NCBI GenBank assembly: GCA_027450185.1
Contig: DAIDKF010000019.1
Location: forward strand, 1 to 40,019
Direction of reading: 5' to 3'
Source of the DNA: Granulicella sp.
GTDB lineage: Bacteria > Acidobacteriota > Terriglobia > Terriglobales > Acidobacteriaceae
Length of the DNA: 40,019 nucleotides
A model generated the notes under the pieces. It did not search any database. It had not been told where the DNA came from and worked only from the letters and a program-made list of their open reading frames with translations. The position numbers were made by a program, and so were the translations under genes. Position 1 is the stretch's first letter, and every line of letters begins with the position of its first letter. Shown piece after piece: positions 1 through 7,759 of this stretch.

Positions 1-625
1 GGAAGGTCCTGGTCGCCGGATGAATCTTCTCGCCTTTTATTGGCGGGGCAACGGCCGACACCACTCGAGCAAGTTCCGCTGTCGTAGTCATCGGCCGCGC
101 CCGCACAATAGCTCTGGCGATTCTCCGCGACCTCCTTTCCTCTCCGAATTCGTAAATCAAGTTGGCGAGATCTTCTTCGTCCGCCTGATTTACCACTTGT
201 TCGGCCGTCAGAGCCCTGCGCGTGTCCATCCGCATATCAAGGGGTCCATCCGACCGAAAACTGAATCCTCTCTGCGCCTCATCCAACTGCATGCTGCTCA
301 CACCAAAATCAGCAAGCAATCCATCCAGCGTTCCAGGCTGCACCACTTCGGCGATCTCCGAGAACGGCCGTGCCACATATTCAACCGTGGGCATCTCCCC
401 TCCCAACTCCCCAGCCAAAACCGCCAGCCGAGCCTTCGCCAATTCCATCGCCTGCTCATCGCGGTCAAAGGCAATCAATCTGCCCTTCGCTCCAAGTCTC
501 CTCGCGATTGCCGAAGAGTGGCCGCCAAATCCCAGCGTCGCGTCAACCACCACGCCGCCAGCGCGCACATTCAGAAAGTTCAAACTCTCTTCCAAAAGAA
601 CCGGTACATGTTGCGGTTCAGCCAT
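1..625 (-). CDS. rsmH: 16S rRNA (cytosine-1402-N4)-methyltransferase RsmH (MraW), C-terminus cut by window edge
   Basis: Methylates N4 of C1402 in the decoding centre of 16S rRNA using S-adenosylmethionine. I translated the minus strand from an ATG at 625. It opens MAEPQHVPVLLEESL, then has the SAM-binding stretch VDATLGFGGHSS (about residues 28-39), the motif FGVSSMQLDEAQRGFSF and PLDMRMD, and EERRSRRIARAIV, all family hallmarks. The frame is open to base 1, so about 208 residues are present of a usual 300 or so. It follows mraZ with a 38-base gap on the same strand, the classical start of the division/cell-wall cluster, so ftsL, ftsI and mur genes are expected beyond the left edge. It is probably co-transcribed with mraZ. 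Identity is very secure; the exact start is fairly secure because the conserved N-terminus begins right after this ATG. Confidence 0.95.
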   Translation of the reverse strand, partial: MAEPQHVPVLLEESLNFLNVRAGGVVVDATLGFGGHSSAIARRLGAKGRLIAFDRDEQAMELAKARLAVLAGELGGEMPTVEYVARPFSEIAEVVQPGTLDGLLADFGVSSMQLDEAQRGFSFRSDGPLDMRMDTRRALTAEQVVNQADEEDLANLIYEFGEERRSRRIARAIVRARPMTTTAELARVVSAVAPPIKGEKIHPATRTF

Positions 626-663
626 CTCGTCCGCCTCATGCGCCCCATGCGGGGCTCGAAAAC

Positions 664-1101
664 CTAAATTCCAGCCGCTCCCAACGCGTCCATATCAGCG
701 TCGGTCAGCGGATTCTCCGCCAGGTGCGCTCTATGCTTCTCGTCGTTCACAACCGCCAGGCACGTCTGCAGTCCCAGCACCGCAACATCGCCAGCCAGCG
801 TCGCGGCCTCGCGCAGCAACTGTGGAATCAGCAACCTTCCCTGCGCATCCATCTCCACAACCTGGCCGTAGTAATTCGTCACATCCAGAAACTTCTTCTT
901 CGCCGCACTCGAGGGCGCCTTCGCCAGCGCATCCTCAATCCGCTCCCATTCCTTCATCGGGTACAACTCGGCCCGCTTCCCATCCTTGCTCGTAATAAAA
1001 AACTGCGGCCCGTAAAGCTCATCCACACGACGCTTGAAGTCAGCCGGAATCTTCAACCGGCCCTTCTCATCTACGCGCGTTGGGTGATTGCCACGAAACA
1101 T
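664..1101 (-). CDS. mraZ: transcriptional regulator MraZ
   Basis: AbrB-like DNA-binding protein that represses its own division/cell-wall operon. The 145-residue length is typical. The N-terminus MFRGNHPTRVDEKGRLKIPADF is the first of two SpoVT/AbrB-type DXXXR half-domains. The second, EMDAQGRLLIPQLLREAA, lies near residues 83-100, matching the tandem-domain layout of the family. It is the first gene of the minus-strand cluster, with rsmH directly downstream. Upstream are three GTGG boxes at 10-bp intervals (1221-1246), as expected for autoregulation. The start ATG at 1101 gives the canonical N-terminus. Confidence 0.97.
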   Translation of the reverse strand: MFRGNHPTRVDEKGRLKIPADFKRRVDELYGPQFFITSKDGKRAELYPMKEWERIEDALAKAPSSAAKKKFLDVTNYYGQVVEMDAQGRLLIPQLLREAATLAGDVAVLGLQTCLAVVNDEKHRAHLAENPLTDADMDALGAAGI

Positions 1102-1451
1102 TCCAAATCCTCAACTCAAATCCAGCCCTAAAACCTCGAAGGGTACCCGCCCGAAGACTCGTGTTCATCTCTCTGTTGTCTTACTATCGGCAGAGAAGTG
1201 GTCCAGCTTTACCCGTTTTGACCACTTTATTCCACTTCGTTCCACTAAGAATGTCGCGTCGAGCGCCGGATAGCAAGGGAAATCTCTACATTCTTGGCCC
1301 TGTTTTCCTCTGGAAATGTGGAAAATCCACTATATAGTATCAACGAATACCAACTACCCCATATCTTGTGTTATCTCGATTGATTCACACCCACCTGCGC
1401 ACTTGTCAGCCCACAAACCCTGCTGTAAGCGAACTAAAGGCGAAAACGTCC
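1102..1451. other. intergenic region upstream of mraZ and downstream of the DUF2127 gene
   Basis: This 350-base gap holds the leader of mraZ on the minus strand and the MraZ-type repeat boxes at 1221-1246. The stretch around 1325-1400 is AT-richer than its surroundings. Reading frames here look like chance. I saw no RNA gene and could not fix a single convincing -10/-35 pair for mraZ. The promoter is presumably close to the boxes. Confidence 0.5.
1221..1246 (-). promoter_or_regulatory. probable MraZ operator: three GTGG boxes at 10-bp spacing
   Basis: On the minus strand GTGG occurs three times with exactly ten bases between starts (plus-strand CCAC at 1222, 1232 and 1242). Two copies are preceded by A-rich triplets, giving AAGTGG and AAAGTGG. 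MraZ is known to bind tandem GTGG-like repeats about ten bases apart upstream of its own gene, so the position about 120 bases before the mraZ start fits autoregulation. The repeats are seen directly; binding is inferred. Confidence 0.7.
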
Positions 1452-2015
1452 TCATCCCAGACGCTCGTCCACTCCGCCGCCTTCTTCCCTCTCCCGCTTC
1501 TTCTTTAAAATCCACAACAAGTACAGCAGCACCACCAGGTTGATCGCCAGCAGCGCGATCTTATATATCGAGAACCTCTCCATCAGTTCATAACTCTCCC
1601 ACGGTAGCCCCATCGCTGTAAGAATCACCGTGAAATATTCTGCCCAGCCTTTCTCCAGCACCAGCCCAGTTCCTTCTACAACGCAAACCATCGCATACAG
1701 GAACGAAAGGATGCCCGCACGTCGCAATTGGTAGCTGTTGATCAACCCCGCATGTTCCATGAGTATCCCGACAAACCGTCTTTCGGGATCAATCCGCAGC
1801 GCATCGATCAAGTTCATCAGCGCTGCGCCGACATCTCTATTCACCAACCGCAATGCTCCCGCCCCTACCGCCGTAAAGAAGACCGCCTTGCTTAGCTTGA
1901 ACAAGCCCACCACCAACAGCCCTCGCTGATGGCCAATCTGCGACGACGCTCGCCGTCTCTCCGACCGGGCACGTCTCATTTTGATTCTCTCTCGCAACGA
2001 CTTCCTGATCTGCAT
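1452..2015 (-). CDS. DUF2127 family membrane protein
   Basis: Small predicted inner-membrane protein of unknown function. After a very basic N-terminus (RRARSERRRASS) the sequence reads HQRGLLVVGLFKLSKAVFF, a conserved opening of the DUF2127 family, followed by NRDVGAALMNLIDAL. Further hydrophobic segments lie around residues 100-120, 123-142 and 152-172, giving roughly four membrane spans. The C-terminus is charged and glycine-rich (KKKREREEGGGVDERLG). The basic leader makes the start uncertain: an internal ATG at the residues MRRARS is also possible. It lies alone between mraZ and trpE with large gaps on both sides, so it is probably monocistronic. Family recognition is from memory and fairly confident. 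Confidence 0.75.
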   Translation of the reverse strand: MQIRKSLRERIKMRRARSERRRASSQIGHQRGLLVVGLFKLSKAVFFTAVGAGALRLVNRDVGAALMNLIDALRIDPERRFVGILMEHAGLINSYQLRRAGILSFLYAMVCVVEGTGLVLEKGWAEYFTVILTAMGLPWESYELMERFSIYKIALLAINLVVLLYLLWILKKKREREEGGGVDERLG

Positions 2016-2490
2016 AGCCTCGCTCCAGTTGACGGTTGCGCCGTGCCTTTGTCAACGCATCGCAATCTTTGGCTGCAAACCCTGGCCCTTCCCACGCCCC
2101 CAATCGCGCTCCTTGAAGCACTATTGCAAATCGCCATGCAAACTGACCTTCCATCCGGCTAACCTGGGCGGCAGAGCCAATCCGCTTGCCAGCCCGCCAT
2201 CCAGATAAGCGAGGACGTCTCCGAAGCGCAACCGAGCGAGTGAACAGCCATGAAGAAATTTCGAATCACCCTGTAATAGCCACTACGCCTCGAAGGCCGC
2301 CGAGGGTCGCGCACTCACCTTCACCGAACGCATGGGCAAGATCAAGATCTTCGACGAGAAGGATGGCACAGCCAAGATCACAACCGTGAACGTCATCCGG
2401 TTCTACAGTGTCACCTCGGTCCCCAACGGCGTCCTCATGCCAACTAAGTTTTCACTTCACAACCTTCCCTCAGACCAGGAAAGACTCCGC
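2016..2490. other. 475-base intergenic region with a possible gene remnant
   Basis: Lies upstream of the DUF2127 gene and downstream of trpE, both on the minus strand. No complete convincing gene is present. The interval 2250-2460 reads like a broken small gene on the plus strand and is listed separately. The rest (2016-2249) shows no RNA gene, repeat or clear promoter to me. Confidence 0.4.
2250..2460 (+). pseudogene. possible frameshifted small gene remnant
   Basis: An ATG at 2250 gives MKKFRITL and then two stops in tandem (TAA TAG). In another frame the sequence continues with a protein-like run, NSHYASKAAEGRALTFTERM followed by GKIKIFDEKDGTAKITTV. Residue composition and codon choice there look coding, unlike the arginine-rich chance frames nearby. 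A single indel near 2270 would join the two. After about 2460 the frame runs antisense into trpE and loses this character. I do not recognise the family. It could also be chance; an undetected alternative start is possible. Confidence 0.25.
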
Positions 2491-4032
2491 CTATCCCAGC
2501 CGTGCGCGCTCAATTGCCCGGACCACAGCCTTCGCCTTGTTCCCACACTCTTCGTGCTCCTTCATCGGCACCGAGTCGGCAACAATCCCCGCCCCCGCCT
2601 GGATATACCCCTTTTTCCCCTCCATAAACAGAGTCCGGATCGCAATGCACGAATCCAGGTTCCCGCTGAAGTCCGCATAAAATATGGCTCCTCCATACAC
2701 ACCCCGCCGTGTTGGCTCCAGCTCTTCAATAATCTCCATCGCGCGAATCTTCGGCGCACCACTCAGTGTCCCTGCAGGGAAGCAGGCGCGAAACGCGTCA
2801 ATCGGCGCCAGCCCCTTACGCAACTTCCCTTCCAACGCGCTCACCAAATGCATAATGTGCGAGTATCTCTCCACAAACATCAGGTCCTTCACCTTCACGC
2901 TGCCAAACTCGCTCACCCTCCCCACATCATTGCGTCCCAGGTCTACCAGCATCACGTGCTCGGCGACCTCCTTTGCATCGGCGTGTAGGTCAGCCTCCAA
3001 CGCGCGGTCCTGCAACTCATCCTTCCCTCTCGGCCGCGATCCCGCAATCGGCCGATACTCCACCCTCCCCTCGTGCACTCGCACCAGCAGTTCCGGCGAC
3101 GACCCCACAATATGTGCAGCCCTTGCCTTCGCCTTCTTTCCGTTCCCTTCAAGACCAAACTTCAGGAAGTACATATACGGCGAAGGGTTAACAATCCTCA
3201 GCGACCGATAAATCTCAAACGGGTCGACTCCCGGCTCGCAGTCAAACCGCTGCGACAGCACACACTGAAACACATCCCCGGCGGTGATGTAGTCCTTCAC
3301 CCGCTCCACCGCCTTCAAAAACATCGCTGTCTTCGTTCGTGCCTTCAGCGTCAGCATCCCCTTCACCGTCTTCCGGCGACGTGGCAGTATGATCGCCGCA
3401 CTCAGCATCTTCTCCAGCCGGTTCAACCGCCGCTCCGCCCCCTGATACCCCGTCGCGTCCGCCTTTCCTCGCGTTCCCACAGTCACCATCAAATGAATCG
3501 CCTTCTTCACATGATCGAACGCCAGCACCTCATCAAAGAACATCAGGTAAGCATCCGGAACATGCAACTCATCGGCAGCAATCACCGGCAGCTTCTCAAT
3601 CACCCGCACCACGTCATAGCTGAAGAACCCCACTGCACCGGCCGTAAACGGAGGCAATCCCGCCAGCTTCGCCGGAGTCTCCCCTTCCAGCGCTGCCTTC
3701 AACTCTGCAAAGATGTCGCCCGCATACGTCCTTCGCCTGCGTCCCTCCTCGACCGTAATCCTCCCATCCCGCGCGGTCATCTTCTTGTACGGACGAATCC
3801 CGATAAATGTGTAACGCCCCACCTGCTCGCCGCCCTCCACCGACTCCAGCAGGAATGCCTCTGGCTCCTCCGCCGCCACGCGCAGAAACGCAGAGACCGG
3901 CGTCTCCAGGTCGGCTGCAACGGTCCGCGTCACTGGCACCAATGAGTGGCCGCGAGCTAGCCGTAGATACTCTCGAAGGGAAGGTGTCGTTTGCGTGTGA
4001 GAGTTGGGCATCTCCACATCATACCGAGCCAA
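2491..4032 (-). CDS. trpE: anthranilate synthase component I
   Basis: Converts chorismate plus ammonia or glutamine-derived ammonia to anthranilate, the first step of tryptophan synthesis, with the TrpG subunit. At 513 residues it is full length. The N-terminal regulatory domain shows FLLESVEGGEQVGRYTFIG (about residues 59-77). The C-terminal chorismate-binding domain has DVFQCVLSQRFD, the run NPSPYMYFL, IVGSSPELLV, RPIAGSRPRGK, VDLGRNDVGRV, FPAGTLSGAPKIRAMEII and the end-motif QAGAGIVADSVP. The ATG at 4032 has a G-rich stretch upstream; a second ATG at 4011 is an alternative. No trpG or other trp genes are adjacent, so it is a split trp locus. Upstream lies the divergent gdhA with a palindromic operator in between. 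PabB is the main alternative, but length and the N-terminal domain favour TrpE. Confidence 0.93.
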   Translation of the reverse strand: MARYDVEMPNSHTQTTPSLREYLRLARGHSLVPVTRTVAADLETPVSAFLRVAAEEPEAFLLESVEGGEQVGRYTFIGIRPYKKMTARDGRITVEEGRRRRTYAGDIFAELKAALEGETPAKLAGLPPFTAGAVGFFSYDVVRVIEKLPVIAADELHVPDAYLMFFDEVLAFDHVKKAIHLMVTVGTRGKADATGYQGAERRLNRLEKMLSAAIILPRRRKTVKGMLTLKARTKTAMFLKAVERVKDYITAGDVFQCVLSQRFDCEPGVDPFEIYRSLRIVNPSPYMYFLKFGLEGNGKKAKARAAHIVGSSPELLVRVHEGRVEYRPIAGSRPRGKDELQDRALEADLHADAKEVAEHVMLVDLGRNDVGRVSEFGSVKVKDLMFVERYSHIMHLVSALEGKLRKGLAPIDAFRACFPAGTLSGAPKIRAMEIIEELEPTRRGVYGGAIFYADFSGNLDSCIAIRTLFMEGKKGYIQAGAGIVADSVPMKEHEECGNKAKAVVRAIERARLG

Positions 4033-4212
4033 CCCCCCAACCGCGCATCTTCATCCATGAACCCGCCTCCCACCGCCAGCCTCGCCGCTCAAGCTTCCGA
4101 CCTCCATCCCGAATTGAGCATGAATTTCGCCCGAATCTTGCGCACATTTCATGTCTCTTGCGCAAGTCGTAATCCCTTGTTCTCAATGTGCCGATAAAGT
4201 CACCTGCACAGC

Positions 4213-4242
4213 TTGCCGGTCGCTTGAAGACAAGCCTATACT
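4213..4242 (+). promoter_or_regulatory. predicted sigma-70-type promoter for gdhA
   Basis: TTGCCG at 4213-4218 and TATACT at 4237-4242 are separated by 18 bases, close to the TTGACA/TATAAT consensus. The predicted transcription start near 4249 falls directly at the left edge of the palindrome at 4250-4275. This is a motif match only. Confidence 0.55.
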
Positions 4243-4249
4243 CGCCACG

Positions 4250-4275
4250 TTTGGTCACAGACCGGTCTGACCAAA
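4250..4275. promoter_or_regulatory. nested palindromic operator, TetR-like GACCGGTC core
   Basis: Two palindromes with offset centres overlap here. The perfect 12-mer CAGACCGGTCTG is at 4258-4269, and 8-base arms TTTGGTCA (4250-4257) and TGACCAAA (4268-4275) form a second inverted repeat. A GACCGGTC core is typical of operators of several TetR-family repressors. Its place just after the TATACT box would let a bound repressor block gdhA transcription. No TetR gene is in the window. The palindromes are seen; the regulator class is inferred. Confidence 0.55.
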
Positions 4276-4443
4276 GCTGCAATCAACTGACTCCGTGGCG
4301 CCCACATCCAGCGTCTAACGAGTGCTGGGCCTGTGCGAGGAGACAAGACGATGGCCGGAGAACGATTAATACCTACGGATGCCGCACTAACAGGACATCC
4401 CACGTTGGGCAGAAACGCGCCCATAACAGAAAAGGAAGTAATC

Positions 4444-5727
4444 ATGCAGACTCCCACCCCCACTGCTCCGATACCCATGGAGCAGGAGACTAATCCCTGG
4501 CTCGCCCAGGAGGCGCGTTTTGCGGAAGCCGCCAAACGCCTCAACCTCGATGCAGGAACCTGGAAGGTGCTCCGTTACCCCTCCCGCGAAATCATCGTAC
4601 ATATCCCCGTCGCCATGGACGACGGCACTATCGAGGTCTTCACCGGCTATCGCGTCCAGCACTCCATCTCCCGCGGCCCCTGCAAGGGCGGCATTCGCTA
4701 CGGCCCTGACGTCTCCCTCGATGAAGTACGCGCTCTAGCCTCCTGGATGACATGGAAGTGCGCCGTCGTCAACATTCCCTTCGGCGGCGCCAAGGGCGGT
4801 GTTATCTGCGACCCAAAAAAAATGAGCCAGGGAGAACTCGAGCGCATGACCCGCCGCTACACCGCCGCGCTCATCGAATTCATCGGCCCGGAAAAGGACG
4901 TTCCAGCCCCCGATATGAACACTAACGAGCAGACCATGGCCTGGATCATGGATACCTACTCCATGCACCTCGGCCAGACCATGACCTCGGTTGTTACCGG
5001 CAAGCCCGTCTCTCTCGGCGGCTCCCGCGGACGTCGCGAGGCCACCGGCCGCGGCATCTCCGTCGTCACCGACCAGGCCCTCAAGCACCTCAACATGATT
5101 CCCTCCGAGACCTCAGTCATCATCCAGGGCTTCGGCAACGTCGGCTCCAACGCCGCCAAACTTCTCTGGGACAAAGGCTACAAGATCATCGGCATCGGAG
5201 AGTTCGACGGCGCGCTCTACAATCCCGGTGGCATTGACGTCTCCGAACTCCTCGAGCACAAGGCCCGCACCGGCATCATCCACGGCTTCGCCGGCGCACA
5301 GCCCTTCGACAAGGACGCCATCCTCATCCAGAAGTGCGACGTTCTCATCCCTGCCGCCACTGAAAACGTTATCACCAGCCGCAACGCCGCGCAGCTTCAA
5401 TGCCGCATCCTCTGCGAAGGCGCCAACGGCCCCACCACCCCCATCGCCGATGATATCCTCGCCGAAAAACACGTCTTCGTCATCCCTGACATCCTCGCCA
5501 ACGCTGGTGGCGTTACCACCAGTTACTTCGAGTGGGTTCAGGACCGCATGGGCTACTTCTGGACTGAGGACGAGGTCAACCAGCGCCTCGATCGCATTAT
5601 GATCGACAGCTTCAACGACGTTCTCCACTTCTCCATTGCCCACGGCGTCAACAACCGCATTGCGGCCTACATGCTGGCCATCGACCGCGTAGCCCACACC
5701 ACCCAGCAGCGCGGCATCTACGCCTAG
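4444..5727 (+). CDS. gdhA: glutamate dehydrogenase (Glu/Leu/Phe/Val dehydrogenase family)
   Basis: Reversible oxidative deamination of glutamate to 2-oxoglutarate and ammonium, linking carbon and nitrogen metabolism in the cytoplasm. From ATG 4444 it is 427 residues, the usual length of hexameric GDH. Family marks: [17 protein letters not shown] with substrate Lys81, [18 protein letters not shown] with Lys105 and Lys117, [16 protein letters not shown], the Rossmann glycine motif GFGNVGS at 229-235, and [13 protein letters not shown]. The run resembles catabolic RocG/GudB-type enzymes, so NAD use is likely but not proven. ATG 4444 has AAGGAAG upstream. The frame stays open further upstream, and ATG 4351 with GAGGAG at 4337-4342 would add 31 residues; I prefer 4444 because the extension matches no family feature. 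A strong hairpin follows the stop. Confidence 0.96.
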   Translation: MQTPTPTAPIPMEQETNPWLAQEARFAEAAKRLNLDAGTWKVLRYPSREIIVHIPVAMDDGTIEVFTGYRVQHSISRGPCKGGIRYGPDVSLDEVRALASWMTWKCAVVNIPFGGAKGGVICDPKKMSQGELERMTRRYTAALIEFIGPEKDVPAPDMNTNEQTMAWIMDTYSMHLGQTMTSVVTGKPVSLGGSRGRREATGRGISVVTDQALKHLNMIPSETSVIIQGFGNVGSNAAKLLWDKGYKIIGIGEFDGALYNPGGIDVSELLEHKARTGIIHGFAGAQPFDKDAILIQKCDVLIPAATENVITSRNAAQLQCRILCEGANGPTTPIADDILAEKHVFVIPDILANAGGVTTSYFEWVQDRMGYFWTEDEVNQRLDRIMIDSFNDVLHFSIAHGVNNRIAAYMLAIDRVAHTTQQRGIYA

Positions 5728-5747
5728 AAACAGCAAGCACCGAATAC

Positions 5748-5791
5748 GCCATGCAAGAAGCCCCGACAATCGCCGGGGCTTCTTGCATGGC
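5748..5791. terminator. long hairpin downstream of gdhA
   Basis: An 18-base perfect stem (5748-5765 with 5774-5791) with an 8-base loop lies 20 bases after the gdhA stop. There is no clear T-tract, so it may act as a processing or stabilising hairpin as well as a terminator. Its core, read on the minus strand, matches the hairpin at 6611-6634. Confidence 0.6.
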
Positions 5792-5840
5792 GCAACCCCT
5801 CACGAATCAAGCCCCGGTGGCATTCGGCGCTTCTTCTCAT

Positions 5841-5871
5841 TTCCTGCTTCCTATTCCCTGCTTCCCGTTCT
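5841..5871 (+). repeat. pyrimidine-rich heptad array ahead of pgsA
   Basis: Four successive degenerate 7-mers, TTCCTGC, TTCCTAT, TCCCTGC and TTCCCGT, followed by TCT run straight into the pgsA ATG at 5872. It resembles the CTCTACN-type arrays at 28512-28545 and 39199-39232 in period, base composition and position ahead of a start codon, but not in exact unit sequence. No Shine-Dalgarno sequence is present between array and ATG. Confidence 0.5.
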
Positions 5872-6585
5872 ATGGGAGAATGGCTGTATTCGCGCCAGCG
5901 CCTTGGCGCGCCGCCAAACCGTCCCGTGAATCTGCCCAACTCCATCACGCTGACCCGCATCGCAAGCGTTCCGCTGCTGATCTGGGCACTCTCCCCTCGC
6001 TTCCCTCTACAGGGCACCCACGGCGAGCAGGAGATCATCGCCTCTTCCATCTTCATCCTTGCCTCCATCACCGACGGCCTCGACGGCTATCTCGCCCGCC
6101 ACCGCGGCCAGATCACCACCCTCGGCATGCTCCTTGACCCGCTCGCCGACAAGCTCATGGTCACCACCGCCTTCATCCTTCTGGTCGCCTACAACCCGCG
6201 CGTCATGTACCCCTGGATCGCCGTGCTGGTCATCGGTCGCGAGTTCCTCGTCAGCGGCCTCCGCTCCATTGCCTCCAGCGAAGGTTTTACCATCCAGGCC
6301 AGCGACCTCGGCAAACTCAAGACCGTCGTCCAGATCGTCTCCGTCGTCGCCGCCATTCTTAATCATCGCTGGGACTATTGGCACATCGGCTGGTTTCCGA
6401 TCAGCGTGCATCTGATCGCTGTCACAGCGATCTACTGGATGACCATCATCTCCATCATCTCCGCTGCCGACTACTTCATCGGCTTCTGGAACAAGATCGA
6501 TCACGTCTCCACCGGCAAGCGCCGCCGCAGCTCCGTCCTCTCCCGAAAAAAGCCCGCGCCCATACAAGCCGGAGTCAGGGATTAG
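5872..6585 (+). CDS. pgsA: CDP-diacylglycerol--glycerol-3-phosphate 3-phosphatidyltransferase
   Basis: Integral membrane enzyme that makes phosphatidylglycerophosphate from CDP-diacylglycerol and glycerol-3-phosphate, the committed step to phosphatidylglycerol and cardiolipin. The CDP-alcohol phosphatidyltransferase signature DG-xx-AR-x8-G-xxx-D-xxx-D is seen as DGLDGYLAR and GMLLDPLADK (about residues 67-91). NLPNSITLTRIASVPLL is the usual N-terminal start of PgsA, followed by several hydrophobic spans and a basic C-terminus. From ATG 5872 the protein has 237 residues with about 18 extra at the front. A GTG at 5926 would start exactly at the conserved NLPNSITL, so it is a serious alternative. 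Neither start has a good ribosome binding site. It stands alone between two hairpins. Confidence 0.9.
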   Translation: MGEWLYSRQRLGAPPNRPVNLPNSITLTRIASVPLLIWALSPRFPLQGTHGEQEIIASSIFILASITDGLDGYLARHRGQITTLGMLLDPLADKLMVTTAFILLVAYNPRVMYPWIAVLVIGREFLVSGLRSIASSEGFTIQASDLGKLKTVVQIVSVVAAILNHRWDYWHIGWFPISVHLIAVTAIYWMTIISIISAADYFIGFWNKIDHVSTGKRRRSSVLSRKKPAPIQAGVRD

Positions 6586-6610
6586 CAACTACACCAATCC
6601 CCCAGCAAAA

Positions 6611-6634
6611 AGGCCCCGGTGATTGCCGGAGCCT
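6611..6634 (+). terminator. hairpin terminator after pgsA
   Basis: AGGCCCCGG (6611-6619) pairs with CCGGAGCCT (6626-6634) apart from one C-A mismatch, with a six-base loop TGATTG. It is preceded by AAAA and followed by CTCTTA. It sits 25 bases after the pgsA stop and between convergent genes, so it may serve both. Confidence 0.6.
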
Positions 6635-6657
6635 CTCTTACCCCCTGTTATCTGCCT

Positions 6658-7407
6658 TTACGCATGTCCGCGCTGCTCCCGCTGCACAAAGTGATACGGC
6701 GGCCATGGTCCCGAGAGTTGCATCGCGCAGTTCTTCAACTCCAGCGTCGCCGTGCTGTACTTGTTCTGATATCGTTCTACTGTTTTCTTCTCGACTAAAT
6801 GAGCGATATCCAGCAGCATTTTGCCCGATTCCATCCGCTTGCAGGTCACCTCCTCGGCTATCGGCAAGAACATCCGGTGCATCTGCAGCGAAAGTGCCCG
6901 CGCCCGCGACTGCCGCTCCCTCTGCCGCAGCGCCGACTCCCTCAAGTGCGATAGATACTCCTGCCCCGCCGCCTGGACCGTATGCCCAACCCCTTGAGTC
7001 TCCGGGCAGATATCGTCTACCACGACCTTCAGGTGCATCTCCGCCATGCCGCGCAGCCGCTCCACGTTGGCCATAAAGTGTCGCTGATTCGATCGCACCG
7101 ACCGACGCAGCGCCTCATCGTCATTGAAGGTGGTGCCAAACCGGAACGGCAGCACTGTCGACCTCGCAAAGCAGCCGGAGATCACCCGCGCATGGTCCCG
7201 AGCCGCTGCCTGGCTCTCCGTTGTATTTAACTTGGCAGCATCTTCCGGAAGGTGTTCTGACACCACCACGGCAAGATCGGCCGCAGGAAAGAGAAAGGTC
7301 TGATTACCAAAAAGTCCGCTGACTCCCGTCAGCGGCATCGGTCTTCTATGACGTCCCAGTTCTGAAAATGCATTTCGTTCGGTGATGCAGTATGCGTACC
7401 AAGCCAT
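6658..7407 (-). CDS. GvpL/GvpF family protein (gas-vesicle-family), stand-alone
   Basis: The 249-residue protein opens MAWYAYCITERNAF and has DHARVISGCFARSTVLPFRF with GTTFNDDEALRRSVRSN (about residues 70-107), which match the GvpL/GvpF family core: a WYxY-type N-terminus, then LPxRFGT followed by an acidic-basic helix. The C-terminal half is helical and charged, as in the family. GvpF/GvpL are minor gas-vesicle assembly proteins that interact with the shell protein GvpA. No gvpA, gvpN or other gvp gene is in the window, so flotation is unlikely to be its role here and its function is unknown. An AGGAG lies about 13 bases before the ATG. Neighbours (pgsA, a TPR membrane protein) give no functional hint. 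Confidence 0.75.
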   Translation of the reverse strand: MAWYAYCITERNAFSELGRHRRPMPLTGVSGLFGNQTFLFPAADLAVVVSEHLPEDAAKLNTTESQAAARDHARVISGCFARSTVLPFRFGTTFNDDEALRRSVRSNQRHFMANVERLRGMAEMHLKVVVDDICPETQGVGHTVQAAGQEYLSHLRESALRQRERQSRARALSLQMHRMFLPIAEEVTCKRMESGKMLLDIAHLVEKKTVERYQNKYSTATLELKNCAMQLSGPWPPYHFVQREQRGHA

Positions 7408-7759
7408 GACGTTTTGACGCTCCTAAGTCCCAATGCACCGCTGATGGGCTACCATCTGTTCCGTGCTCATCATGCGGTCTTGCTGCCTGCCAGTGAATGA
7501 CAGAAAAGTGGCCCTGCAACCAAGCCGGCACGCATGCTGGAAAACCAGTGCAACTCGCTTGATCCGAGCAGATAGTATGCTCATGCAAATACGATTGGCA
7601 ATAGCTACGGCCAACAAGAGTCAGCAATAATCGCACCGTCCGAACCGACCAGCGAAAATCTCCGCCAGGCTGCGCCCGCCTTCGCTTCCCTGCTAAACTG
7701 AAAAGATGCGTGGGCGGTGGGCCCGGCAATCTTTTGTAGCCCTGAAGGACGGATCGTTC
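7408..7759. other. intergenic region between the gvpL/F-like gene and the TPR gene
   Basis: A 352-base divergent region. Near its right end an extended -10-like element TGCTAAACT (7691-7699) lies just before an ATG at 7706. That ATG is in frame with the downstream gene and would be at the predicted transcription start, i.e. leaderless. No repeat or RNA gene was recognised in the rest; the reading frames across it look like chance. Confidence 0.4.

Larger units (their letters stand above)
4033..4443. other. divergent regulatory region between trpE and gdhA
   Basis: The 411 bases separate the divergent trpE and gdhA starts. It holds a sigma-70-like promoter for gdhA (4213-4242), a nested palindrome (4250-4275) and a long gdhA leader. 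A trpE promoter must also lie here, but I could not fix it. I saw no leader peptide with tandem tryptophan codons and no T-box-like structure. Confidence 0.6.

Noticed and set aside
7423-7617. 64-codon minus-strand frame upstream of the GvpL/F-like gene
   Set aside because: Composition is not coding-like, no ribosome binding site is seen, and it is probably leader sequence.
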